Origin: Halomicrobium sp. LC1Hm | Lineage (GTDB): Archaea > Halobacteriota > Halobacteria > Halobacteriales > Haloarculaceae | Assembly (NCBI RefSeq): GCF_009617995.1 | Contig: NZ_CP044129.1 | Coordinates: forward strand, 806,001 to 870,000 | Reading direction: 5' to 3' | Length of the DNA stretch: 64,000 nucleotides | In this document: positions 52,577 through 60,124 of the stretch, one piece after another | Layout of the letters: each line of letters begins with the position of its first letter | Numbering within the stretch: position 1 is the first letter of the stretch | The notes under the pieces: model-generated | The model's database searches: none | Told to the model about the DNA's origin: nothing | Seen by the model: the letters and a program-made list of their open reading frames with translations, nothing else | Made by a program: the position numbers and the translations under genes

Positions 52577-53257
52577 TCAGCGTATCGGAGAACGGTCGCT
52601 GTAGAGCGCCACGAGTCTCGCCTCTGCTTTTCGAAGATGGTTCGCAGCGGTGCTTTTCGAACAGCCAACTTCCTCAGCAATGTCGCGAACACTCGCTTGG
52701 CGAGGAATCTCGTAGTAGCCACGTTCCCGTGCGACATCGAGTACCTCCTGTTGCCGGTCGGTGAGTGCCGTAGCCTGGGATTCCCTGCGTGCGTCGTATT
52801 CACCGAGGCGGTTGACTACAACGGAGAGGTGATTGGGCAGCCCGGCAACCAGACCTTGGAGAGCCTCTTGATCACCGGCGACTTCGAAGAGCATCGCGCC
52901 GTCGCTGTCATATTCGATCGGTGGGACGACGAGCAATTCGGTATCGGCGAGCAGCGCGCGAAGGCGACTGGCGAATCCATGCGCGTCCTCGCGAACGTAG
53001 ACGTAGAAGCTGCGATCGTCAACCGGCGTTACATCGTACTCTCGGATCGAGTCGACCGTTTCAAGCGCCGCGAGGTACGCCTGACGCCCGTCCTCGGGAT
53101 TGCCGACGACGTGGAGCAAGGTCGTGACGTACTCGGGATTCGAGAAGTTCCAGTGTCGAAGGGCCGCCCGTCGGATCGAGTCGTGTTCGACGAGAAACTG
53201 GTGCATCGGATGCCGTTCCTCGGGCGGAACCCGAATCTGTAGCTGGAGATACCGCAT
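52577..53257 (-). CDS. Bat-type HTH transcription regulator
   Basis: 226 residues from ATG at 53257 (MRYLQLQIRVPPEER). The N-terminal ~150 residues are the sensor-like domain of this haloarchaeal family. The C-terminal HTH_10 reads LTDRQQEVLDVARERGYYEIPR, VRDIAEEVGCSKSTAANHLRKAEARL. A T-rich TATA-like box (minus strand CTTTTTATTG near 53288-53279) lies about 27 bases upstream, so the mRNA is leaderless. Divergent from the P450 gene, which it may control. Confidence 0.88.
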   Translation of the reverse strand: MRYLQLQIRVPPEERHPMHQFLVEHDSIRRAALRHWNFSNPEYVTTLLHVVGNPEDGRQAYLAALETVDSIREYDVTPVDDRSFYVYVREDAHGFASRLRALLADTELLVVPPIEYDSDGAMLFEVAGDQEALQGLVAGLPNHLSVVVNRLGEYDARRESQATALTDRQQEVLDVARERGYYEIPRQASVRDIAEEVGCSKSTAANHLRKAEARLVALYSDRSPIR

Positions 53258-53343
53258 TGTCGAAGGCAGTGGTTCAGCCTCAATAAAAAGGGGTGGACAG
53301 GTCCGACAGAACGCAGGAGGCAGAGTGTCAACAACGGAGAGAC

Positions 53344-54669
53344 ATGAGCACAGAAGTGAGCTACCCACCCGGTCCGCGTGGACTGCCAGTCATCGGTAAC
53401 ACAGTCGAATTGAGCCGTGACATATTCGCGTTTTTCGAGGAGTTACGCGACGAGTACGGTCGCATCGCGAGCTACGAAGTGTTCGGGACAGATTCCTGTA
53501 TGGTCGCTCATCCAGACGCGATTCAGCAAGTACTGCTCGACGACCACGAAGCCTTCGAGAAGGGCGAGGTCCTGACACGGAATCTCGCCGATGCGATGGG
53601 AGAGGGGCTGTTCGTTTCGGGTGGTGAGCAGTGGCAGAGTCAACGGACACAGGTCCAGCCGGCGTTCTACCGTGACCGGTTGAACACGTACGTCTCCGAG
53701 ATGCGGGCCACTGCAGAAGAGACGGTCAAACAATGGCACAATGGGAGGGTCGTCGATGTCAACGACACGATGACCGCGACGACGATGGACGTGCTCGGAC
53801 GGACGCTGTTCGGCGTGGACGTGACGGAGAATCCGATCGTCTCGGAGGCCTCAGATGCAATTCTCGCCCGGTTCGATACGAGCCGATTCTGGTCGTTCCT
53901 TCCGGACCGTCTCCCCACACCGACGAATCGCCGGTATCGACAGAAACTCGACGAACTTCAGCAGTTCGTCGACACGTTGGCCCAACAGCGTCGTCAGCAA
54001 CAGCCCGAAAACCGCGGCGACGACTTGTTGTCGATCCTTGTGGGATTCGTCGAGGCAAGCGATCTGACAGTCGAAGAGTTCCGTGACAACATGGTCACGT
54101 TCCTCTTCGCCGGACACGAGACCACGGCACTCGGACTGACGTACACGCTTCTGTGTCTCGCCCAGCACCCCGACGAACAGGCCACACTCAGGTCAGAAGT
54201 CGACAGCGTCTGTGACGGGTCGGTGACTGCTGGGGACCTCCCGGAACTCGAACGAATGGAGCACGTGATCGACGAGGCGCTGCGTCTCTATCCGCCCGTG
54301 TACATGTTCTTCCGAGAAGCGACACGAGACGTGACGCTACAGGGATACGATATCCCAGCAGGCACGACACTGGTCCTGCCCCAATGGGCTGTCCACCGTG
54401 ATCCAGAGTGGTGGGAGGATCCGGGAGCATTCCGTCCGGATCGATTCGCAGGCGAGTCCGACCACCCAGAGTACGCGTACTTCCCGTTCGGTGGTGGGCC
54501 CCGACACTGCATCGGGATGCGATTCGCTCGCATGGAGATGAAGACCGTCCTCGCGACGATCATCAGCGAGTACTCCTTCGAACTCGCGTCCGACCCGGAA
54601 CCAGACCTGATCGCCAGTACGAACCTCAAGCCCGACGAACCGATCAAGATCGAACTACAAGAATGGTGA
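53344..54669 (+). CDS. Cytochrome P450
   Basis: 441 residues from ATG at 53344 (MSTEVSYPPGPRGLPVIGN). I-helix oxygen-binding motif AGHETTA, K-helix E-x-x-R in EALRL region (HVIDEALRLYPP), and heme-ligand loop FGGGPRHCIGM with Cys at about 389. No membrane anchor, so soluble, like bacterial P450s. Catalyses NAD(P)H-dependent monooxygenation through a ferredoxin partner not found here; substrate unknown. Divergent from a Bat-type regulator. A 78-bp palindrome begins directly after its stop. Confidence 0.94.
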   Translation: MSTEVSYPPGPRGLPVIGNTVELSRDIFAFFEELRDEYGRIASYEVFGTDSCMVAHPDAIQQVLLDDHEAFEKGEVLTRNLADAMGEGLFVSGGEQWQSQRTQVQPAFYRDRLNTYVSEMRATAEETVKQWHNGRVVDVNDTMTATTMDVLGRTLFGVDVTENPIVSEASDAILARFDTSRFWSFLPDRLPTPTNRRYRQKLDELQQFVDTLAQQRRQQQPENRGDDLLSILVGFVEASDLTVEEFRDNMVTFLFAGHETTALGLTYTLLCLAQHPDEQATLRSEVDSVCDGSVTAGDLPELERMEHVIDEALRLYPPVYMFFREATRDVTLQGYDIPAGTTLVLPQWAVHRDPEWWEDPGAFRPDRFAGESDHPEYAYFPFGGGPRHCIGMRFARMEMKTVLATIISEYSFELASDPEPDLIASTNLKPDEPIKIELQEW

Positions 54670-54747
54670 TACTACCGGCTGTGAATCTGTGACCGATTTC
54701 GCCACCCCGAGGTGGCGAAGCTCTTCACGAAGTGACAGCCGGCAGTA
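54670..54747 (+). repeat. 78-bp palindromic element, copy 2
   Basis: TACTACCGGCTGTGAA ... GACAGCCGGCAGTA with inner arms TTCGCCACC / GGTGGCGAA. It fits exactly between the P450 stop (TGA at 54667) and the stop of the convergent trmY (TCA at 54748). It may serve as terminator for both genes. Confidence 0.75.
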
Positions 54748-55347
54748 TCACTCGGTGGACCGGTAGCCGTCGGTGTCGAGGAAGTTGTGGGCGACGGTGA
54801 TCGCGTGGTTGGCGTGTAACGGCTGTGGCCCAAGCGAGAGCCGTCGGTCGACGGTGTCGTCCAGCAGGGCCTGCTCGGCGTCGGTGAAGTCTCGGTGATC
54901 CGAGAGGACGAACACCGGATCGGTCGGCGGCCTCGCGTCGACGACGGGATCGCCGTCGGCGTGCAACTGGACGACCGTCCCCGCCGTCGCCACGTCTTCG
55001 AGCGTCCCCTCGAATCCCCGGCGGGTCAGCGAGATGCCGGGCGAGGTTTCGACTGGCACGTGGCCGATGGCTTCCTCGCGCTCTTCGAGGGCCGTGCGGA
55101 TCAGGGCCGCCGTCGAGCGCTCGTCCGGGTTGAGCCGCCGGACCGTGTCGCTGTCGACGGTGACCGTGTACTCGTCGCCCAGCACGAGATGGACGCGCAC
55201 CGCCTCGCGGACGTCGTGACTGAGGAAGACGGCGGCCGAGACACACCGACAGAGCACGTCGAGCCGCCCCGCCGCCCCCGCGAGATCGTCCAGCGAGAAG
55301 TCGGGCGTCGTGGGGGCGTCGTGGCCGATGATGACGAACTGGCGCAT
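54748..55347 (-). CDS. trmY: tRNA pseudouridine(54) N1-methyltransferase TrmY
   Basis: 199 residues from ATG at 55347 ([22 protein letters not shown]); a frame to 55380 lacks family character. SPOUT-type knot features: [40 protein letters not shown]. TrmY methylates N1 of pseudouridine at position 54 in archaeal tRNA, giving the archaeal m1-pseudouridine. A core archaeal gene, which places this part of the window on ordinary chromosome. Confidence 0.92.
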   Translation of the reverse strand: MRQFVIIGHDAPTTPDFSLDDLAGAAGRLDVLCRCVSAAVFLSHDVREAVRVHLVLGDEYTVTVDSDTVRRLNPDERSTAALIRTALEEREEAIGHVPVETSPGISLTRRGFEGTLEDVATAGTVVQLHADGDPVVDARPPTDPVFVLSDHRDFTDAEQALLDDTVDRRLSLGPQPLHANHAITVAHNFLDTDGYRSTE

Positions 55348-55423
55348 ACCGACGGCGAGGACGTGTGGGGACAAGAACACTCGCTTTCGACGTCAGAGTG
55401 TGGGAAGCCAGAATCGGGGACAA

Positions 55424-55541
55424 GACACCGAAAGCCCTCGTGCCGTTCCGGTCCCGGGACCCACACTGTGCTCCTCACGTTGTTGCGGTGCTTGTGGGAT
55501 CCGGGTTCCCGGAACTGCACTCGCCCTTTCATCCGCCAGGC
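55424..55541 (-). ncRNA. Structured element E (candidate RNA), reverse orientation
   Basis: On the minus strand: CCTGGCGGATGAAAGGGCGAG, long stem GTTCCGGGAACCC...GTGGG (55514-55493) with its partner (55464-55445), then CGAGGGCTTTC. Closing stem GAAAG (55530-55526) with CTTTC (55434-55430). Same flank and core as element D, from which it points away. The two form a divergent pair in the gap between trmY and the dioxygenase gene. Confidence 0.55.
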
Positions 55542-55565
55542 ACGTGGATAGCTCCACAGTCTACG

Positions 55566-55680
55566 TCCTGGCGGATGAAAGGGCGAGGCACGGTCGGGCG
55601 GTCTGCGGGCCCTATCCGACCCTCGGGAGGATATCCCGCACAGACCGCCCGAGCGGGCCGAGGGCTTTCGGAGTCTGCAC
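55566..55680 (+). ncRNA. Structured element D (candidate RNA)
   Basis: CCTGGCGGAT flank; closing stem GAAAG (55577-55581) with CTTTC (55665-55669); core GGGCGAG (55581-55587) and CGAGGGC (55659-55665); long stem CGGGCGGTCTG (55595-55605) with CAGACCGCCCG (55641-55651). Compared with A, the closing pair changed from GAACG/CGTTC to GAAAG/CTTTC with pairing kept. Ends about 85 bases before the dioxygenase ATG, so it might lie in its 5' region. Confidence 0.58.
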
Positions 55681-55764
55681 TTCGGTTTCGTCTGCTGCTC
55701 TCGAACCCCCTCTTTCGTTTGCCGCCGGGACTATCACCACGGACCGCCAAGGAACTCGTACTCG

Positions 55765-56697
55765 ATGCTCACCGACACGCCGGGGATCCACCACGTCACG
55801 TCGATGGTCGGGGACCCGCAGGCGAATCTCGATTTCTACGCCGACGTGCTGGGACTGCGCCTCGTCAAGCGCACCGTCAACCACGAGGACGTGCTGCGCT
55901 ACCACCTCTACTACGGCAACGCCACCGGCGACCTCGGGACGATCTACACCTGCTTTCCCTACCCCAACGAGCCGCCGGGACGGCGCGGGCGACCGGGAAT
56001 CGACGCCGCCGCCTTCGCCGTTCCGCTGGGGTCACTCGACTTCTGGGCGGACCGCCTCGCCACGCACGGCGTCGACGCCGAGCGCCGCGAGCGCCTCGGC
56101 GAGTCCCTGCTCCGGTTCGAGGATCCCGCGGGGACGCGCCTCGAACTCGTGGCCGCCGACGCGCCGGTCGCCTCCTGGCAGGCGGGCCCCGTCCCAACCG
56201 AGCACGGGATCAGGGGCCTCCACGGCGTCACGACCCATCCCGTCGATCCCTACCAGACCGCGAGCATCCTCGAAACGCTCGGCCTCGAACAGGTCGCCGA
56301 GAGTGACGATCGGGTCCGCTACCGCGCACCCGGCGACCACGCGACCGTCGTCGACCTGCTGGACCGCGAGGGCGAGTTCGGCCGCGAGGGTGTCGGGGCG
56401 ATCCACCACGTCGCCCTGCGCGTCGCCGACGACGAGTTGCGCGAGTGGCACGACCTCTTCCGGGACCGTGACGTTCGCGTCTCGCGCATCCGCGATCGCC
56501 ACTACTACCGGGCGATCTACGTCCGCGAACCCGGTGGGGTCCTGATTGAGCTCGCGACGGAGTCACCGGGCCTGACCGTCGACGAGGACGCCGCCGACCT
56601 CGGCGGGTCGCTCGTCCTGCCACCGTGGGCCGAAGAGGACCGGTCGATGATCGAGGAGCAGTTGCCCCCGATCGAGGTGCCCCACCGCGACGGATGA
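55765..56697 (+). CDS. VOC-family ring-cleaving dioxygenase-like protein
   Basis: 310 residues, four VOC modules in two halves. GIHHVTSMVGDPQANLDFYADVLGLRLVKRTVN opens the first half in two parts (first metal His), and IHHVALRVADDELREW plus GVLIELATESPG supply the second half's His and Glu. This is the DUF-less 'ring-cleaving dioxygenase' group close to glyoxalase-type extradiol enzymes, Fe or Mn dependent. Native substrate unknown. Codon use is more GC-rich than in 1-44 kb. Overlaps the esterase gene by 4 bases. Confidence 0.87.
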   Translation: MLTDTPGIHHVTSMVGDPQANLDFYADVLGLRLVKRTVNHEDVLRYHLYYGNATGDLGTIYTCFPYPNEPPGRRGRPGIDAAAFAVPLGSLDFWADRLATHGVDAERRERLGESLLRFEDPAGTRLELVAADAPVASWQAGPVPTEHGIRGLHGVTTHPVDPYQTASILETLGLEQVAESDDRVRYRAPGDHATVVDLLDREGEFGREGVGAIHHVALRVADDELREWHDLFRDRDVRVSRIRDRHYYRAIYVREPGGVLIELATESPGLTVDEDAADLGGSLVLPPWAEEDRSMIEEQLPPIEVPHRDG

Positions 56698-57446
56698 GCG
56701 AGCTCAGTCCTACTGACGACGTGCCCGGCCCCCACGGCGGCCGGCCGATCGTCACCGCGGGCGCGCCCCGAGGAGCCACGGAAGCCGTCGTCCTCGCGCT
56801 CCACGGCCGGGGCGCGACCGCACAGGGCATCGTTGCCCTCCTCGATCCGATCTCCCACCACGGCGTCACCGTCGTCGCCCCTGACGCCCACCGAAGCAGG
56901 TGGTATCCCTACGCTGGCACCCAGCCGATCGAGCGCAACGAACCACACGTCTCGTCTGCCCTCGCCGTCGTCGAGGCCCTCCTCGAACACGTCGTCGAGA
57001 CCTTCGGCGTGGACCGCGACCACGTCGTCCTCGTCGGCTTCTCGCAGGGGGCCTGCGTCGCCGCAGAGTTCGCCGCCCGAAACCCCGACCGGTACGGCGG
57101 CGTAGCCGTCCTCAGTGGCACGCTGCTCGGTCCGGCCCTGGATTCCGGGGGCTACGTAGGGACGCTCGACGGGACGCCGGTGCTCGTGGCCTCGGGCGAC
57201 GAGGATCCACACGTCTCCGCCGACCGGGCGCGAGCCACTGCGGAAGTGTTCAGGTCGCTCGATGGCGATGTGACTGATACTACCGGCTGTAAATCTGTGA
57301 ACGATTTCGCCACCCCGGGGTGGCGAAGATCTTCACGAAGTTACAGTCGGCAGTATGAGCGTCGCTACGAGGGCGTGGGCCACGAGGTCACCGACGACGA
57401 GTTCGATTTTCTGGGGTCGCTGCTCGAAACGCTGGTCGACAGCTGA
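56694..57446 (+). CDS. Carboxylesterase/phospholipase-type hydrolase with in-frame 78-bp insertion
   Basis: 250 residues from ATG at 56694, coupled to the dioxygenase stop (ATGA). Alpha/beta hydrolase: nucleophile in VGFSQGACV, Asp in ASGDEDPHV, His in GVGHEV. About 27 residues (TDTTGCKSVNDFATPGWRR onward) between GDV and RRYEGVGHEV are encoded by palindromic element copy 3 and its target duplication. Without it the join reads DVTERRYEGVGHEV. The insert sits between the Asp and His active residues; the protein may still fold with a surface loop. Confidence 0.88.
   Translation: MSELSPTDDVPGPHGGRPIVTAGAPRGATEAVVLALHGRGATAQGIVALLDPISHHGVTVVAPDAHRSRWYPYAGTQPIERNEPHVSSALAVVEALLEHVVETFGVDRDHVVLVGFSQGACVAAEFAARNPDRYGGVAVLSGTLLGPALDSGGYVGTLDGTPVLVASGDEDPHVSADRARATAEVFRSLDGDVTDTTGCKSVNDFATPGWRRSSRSYSRQYERRYEGVGHEVTDDEFDFLGSLLETLVDS
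57278..57355 (+). repeat. 78-bp palindromic element, copy 3, inside the esterase gene
   Basis: TACTACCGGCTGTAAA ... TTACAGTCGGCAGTA with inner TTCGCCACCCC / GGGGTGGCGAA. TGA flanks both sides (57275-57277 and 57356-57358). 78 + 3 bases is 27 codons and the element has no stop in the reading frame. Confidence 0.85.
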
Positions 57447-57514
57447 TAGCCGTCATTGGTTGGATCGTGCAGTCGGAATCAGTCGGCACGTGGTGGCGGT
57501 AGTCTTTTCAACTC

Positions 57515-57532
57515 TGTAAACGAGTGTTTACA
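57515..57532 (+). promoter_or_regulatory. Palindromic operator of vapBC module 4
   Basis: Perfect 7+4+7 palindrome TGTAAAC-GAGT-GTTTACA ending 1 base before the ATG at 57534. TATA-like CTTTTCAACT at 57504-57513 fits a leaderless transcript covered by the operator. Confidence 0.68.
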
Positions 57533-57533
57533 C

Positions 57534-57773
57534 ATGGGGACGAAGCACGTCCGGCTCGACGAAGACGTCTACGAGACGATCCGAGCGCGAAAACACGAGG
57601 ACGAGACCTTCTCGGAGGCCGTCGATCGGCTCGTCGGCGGCCCCTCGCTGCTGGAGATCGCCGGTATCCTCTCGGACGAGGAAGCGGACGGGTTCCGTGA
57701 AGCAGTCGACGAGGTAGACGCCGTCGACAACAAGGATCTCGACGAGCTGGTCGACCGTTTCGAGGGCACATGA
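57534..57773 (+). CDS. vapB: VapB-type antitoxin (DUF7557-like), module 4
   Basis: 79 residues from ATG at 57534. KHVRLDEDVYETIRARKHEDETFSEAVDRLV is the small antitoxin fold with N-terminal DNA-binding strand and helix pair (in two readable parts). The acidic C terminus (DEVDAVDNKDLDELVDRF) should wrap the toxin. Overlaps the toxin start by 4 bases. Confidence 0.85.
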   Translation: MGTKHVRLDEDVYETIRARKHEDETFSEAVDRLVGGPSLLEIAGILSDEEADGFREAVDEVDAVDNKDLDELVDRFEGT

Positions 57774-58162
57774 TCCTCGATACGTCGTTTTTGATCGATC
57801 TAATGAACGGACAGACCGACGCCGTAACGAAGGCCGGTCAGCTGGACTCGAATCCCGTTGTCGAACGAATTCCCGCGCAGGTCGTGTACGAGTTGTACGT
57901 CGGTGTCGGATACACCGAGACGCCCGAAGCGGAGGTCGAGAAGATCCAGTCGATCGTCGACACTCGCCCCGTCGAGGAGACAACGCCGGAGATCGCGCGT
58001 CTCGCTGGCCGGCTCAACGGGTCACTGAAGCGTCAGGGGCAGACGGTCTCGACCGGAGATATACTGATCGGAGCGACTGCACGCCACTACGACGAGCCGG
58101 TCGTTACCGGCAACCCCACCGATTTCGAACCGATCCCCGACCTCCAGATCGAGCGATACTGA
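57770..58162 (+). CDS. vapC: VapC PIN toxin, module 4
   Basis: 130 residues. Acidic PIN residues: MILDTSFLIDLM, Glu in VVYELYVG, Asp in VSTGDILIGATA and the late TGNPTDFEPIPDL. Compact, typical VapC length. Predicted Mg2+-dependent RNase, perhaps acting on tRNA or rRNA. Confidence 0.9.
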   Translation: MILDTSFLIDLMNGQTDAVTKAGQLDSNPVVERIPAQVVYELYVGVGYTETPEAEVEKIQSIVDTRPVEETTPEIARLAGRLNGSLKRQGQTVSTGDILIGATARHYDEPVVTGNPTDFEPIPDLQIERY

Positions 58163-58527
58163 GACACGGTCGCCATGGCAACGAGCGTCGATGCCGCAGT
58201 CGACAGTTGCTGCGAACCAGCATCAACTGTCAGTTCATGCGGGGTACGAGTCGGGCTCGTTTTACGATCTCGGCCCCAGCAGATGAGTTCTCCAGGGTGA
58301 TATCTTTACGTTCGCTGTTTCTCTTGCACGCACGAACACGATATTCACCCAGTGATTGCATTTGAGTGTCCTCAGTGCAACGCTCGATGTGGAACGGTCC
58401 TGCTGTATCGAACAGCGACCACGCAATGATCGTGTTGTGTCACCAAGCCGGTGAAGTAGCGTATTTCGTTCTATCCCAACGTACACTGAACTCTGCGTTC
58501 TCAGGACTTCTCGCGTAGTAGAGTGAA
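58163..58527. other. Intergenic region before the island
   Basis: 365 bases, no supported gene. A stretch encoding FECPQCNARCG-like residues near 58350-58390 may be a relic of a transposase zinc ribbon, but is too short to assign. Confidence 0.35.
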
Positions 58528-58552
58528 AATGGGCCGGCGCGAATTCGAATCG
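58528..58552 (-). other. tRNA 3'-end-like attachment site
   Basis: On the minus strand the bases form the end of a tRNA: CGCGA-TTCGAAT-TCGCG (T arm) then CCGGCCC (acceptor strand) and A (discriminator). The rest of a tRNA is not found beyond 58552, so this is the short copy left by integration at a tRNA gene. The recombinase gene starts 200 bases further. It probably marks the left end of the island reaching beyond 64000. Confidence 0.6.
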
Positions 58553-58754
58553 CGTCGGAGAACCCCGAAACAAAGTTTCGGGAACCTCCGCCTTCCGCCG
58601 CTCCCGCCCTTCGGGCGCTCGCGGCGACGCGGTTACGGCCCTTTCGCGGTTCCAGCCGGGCGTGCGGCGCTTCGCGCCGTTCCCGGCGGGCTTCCACGCC
58701 CAGTTGGGATACCTACTCCCCGGCGGAACACACGCCGCAACCGGGAGCAAGAAA

Positions 58755-59783
58755 ATGGGAACCCAAGACCGACTCGAAGACCTCGAACCCGAACAGGGCG
58801 TGCAAATGTACCTTAGCGACAGGCGCAATGAGGTGTCGGCTGCCACCCTTCAGTCGCACGGCTACCGACTCGAACGCTTCCTCGAATGGTGTGACGACGA
58901 AGGGATCGAGAACCTGAATGGTCTCAGTGGGCGCGACATCCAGACCTTCAAACTCGCACGGAAAGCAGAAGGATTGTCTCCGGCGACGCTGAAATCCCAG
59001 ATGGACACTCTGCGTGTGTTCTTGCGGTTCTGCGCATCAATCGACGGCGTCCACGACGAACTCCCAGAGAGCGTCAACAGTCCTTCGCTGAGCGACGACG
59101 AAAAGCGTGGGACAGACATACTGAAAGCCGAACAGGCCGAGAAGATTCTCGCACACCGGAGCAAGTACGATTACGCATCGCGGAAACACGTCGAGATTCG
59201 CGTCCTTTGGGCCACAGGGATGCGGATGGGCGCGCTCCGCAGTCTCGACCTCCCAGATGTCCACCTACAGAACCAGTTCATCGAACTCCACCACAGGCCG
59301 GACACAGGAACACCCCTCAAAAACAACGTCCGCGGCGAACGTGAGGTCGCACTCGACACCACCACGACGCAGATTCTCCGCGATTACATCGACGAGAACC
59401 GGGTGGACTCGAAGGACGAGCACGGGCGCGAGCCGATGCTGACCACGAAGTTTGGTCGCGCATCCGATAACTCGGTGAGGGCGTGGATGTACCAGATGAC
59501 GCGACCGTGCGAAGCCGGGATGGGCTGTCCGCACGGCAGGGATCCCGACCGCTGCGAGGCCGTCGACGGCCAGACGCGGATGAGCGCGGCGAAGTGTCCC
59601 GACTCGGTCGCCCCACACGCAGTCAGGAGGGGCGCGATCACCCACCACCTCCAACAGGACACACCACCCCGCGTGGTCAGTGACAGGATGAACGTGGGAC
59701 GGGACACGCTCTCGGAGCACTACGACGCCCGGACGCCGAGGGAGAAGATGGAGCAGAGACGCAACCACCTCCCCGACATCTGA
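58755..59783 (+). CDS. Tyrosine recombinase (integrase)
   Basis: 342 residues from ATG at 58755 (MGTQDRLEDLEPEQGVQ). N-terminal SAM-like core-binding domain (about 10-105). Catalytic residues: Arg in TGMRMGALR (about 157), H-x-x-R in PHAVRRG (288 and 291), Tyr in LSEHYDART (about 323). A cysteine-rich insert (CEAGMGCPHGRDPDRC) is typical of haloarchaeal integrases. Beside a tRNA-end-like site, it should integrate the island. 58553-58754 before it is GC-rich with hairpin CCCGAAAC/GTTTCGGG and no gene. Confidence 0.9.
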   Translation: MGTQDRLEDLEPEQGVQMYLSDRRNEVSAATLQSHGYRLERFLEWCDDEGIENLNGLSGRDIQTFKLARKAEGLSPATLKSQMDTLRVFLRFCASIDGVHDELPESVNSPSLSDDEKRGTDILKAEQAEKILAHRSKYDYASRKHVEIRVLWATGMRMGALRSLDLPDVHLQNQFIELHHRPDTGTPLKNNVRGEREVALDTTTTQILRDYIDENRVDSKDEHGREPMLTTKFGRASDNSVRAWMYQMTRPCEAGMGCPHGRDPDRCEAVDGQTRMSAAKCPDSVAPHAVRRGAITHHLQQDTPPRVVSDRMNVGRDTLSEHYDARTPREKMEQRRNHLPDI

Positions 59784-59819
59784 CCGCCCGCGGGCGGATC
59801 CACGCCTTCGCGCGGCGTC

Positions 59820-60056
59820 CTACTCCTCGTCGATCGGTGGTCGGAGGTCGCGCCACCGGACGTCCTCGGTGTCGCCGCCATCCTCCAGTCGGACGCGGTA
59901 TAGCCGCGAGTCACGCGGGTCGCCAGTGTTCTCGCCGGCGTCGTCGTCGATCACCTCGACCACCTCACCGTGTTCGCCGTGCAGACGCTCGTGGTCGGGA
60001 TCCGCCGCGTTCGGAATGTCGATTCGGACGCGGTCGCCGGTATCGTACTCGCTCAT
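59820..60056 (-). CDS. Small SH3-like haloarchaeal protein
   Basis: 78 residues. TGDRVRIDIPN, HGEHGEVVEVIDDD, LYRVRLEDG and DVRWRDLRPP suggest a small beta barrel of KOW/SH3 type. It recalls haloarchaeal DUF8139, not certain. A divergent promoter lies between it and the methylase gene (TTATATATG near 60092). A similar fold is suggested for 62837-63130 at the other end of the restriction-modification pair. Confidence 0.6.
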   Translation of the reverse strand: MSEYDTGDRVRIDIPNAADPDHERLHGEHGEVVEVIDDDAGENTGDPRDSRLYRVRLEDGGDTEDVRWRDLRPPIDEE

Positions 60057-60124
60057 ACTGGCCTACTCATAAACGACGAGGGGAATGGAGCTTATATATG
60101 ATTGGTCGGGCAATAACACCGTAG

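Noticed and set aside
55310-56545. 411-residue plus-strand open frame over element D and the dioxygenase gene
   Set aside because: Ser/Thr/Arg-rich shadow of the dioxygenase reading frame; its beginning crosses structured elements.
58528-58620. Complete tRNA gene at the island border
   Set aside because: Only T arm, acceptor strand and discriminator are present; no D arm or anticodon arm can be found in the upstream minus-strand sequence.
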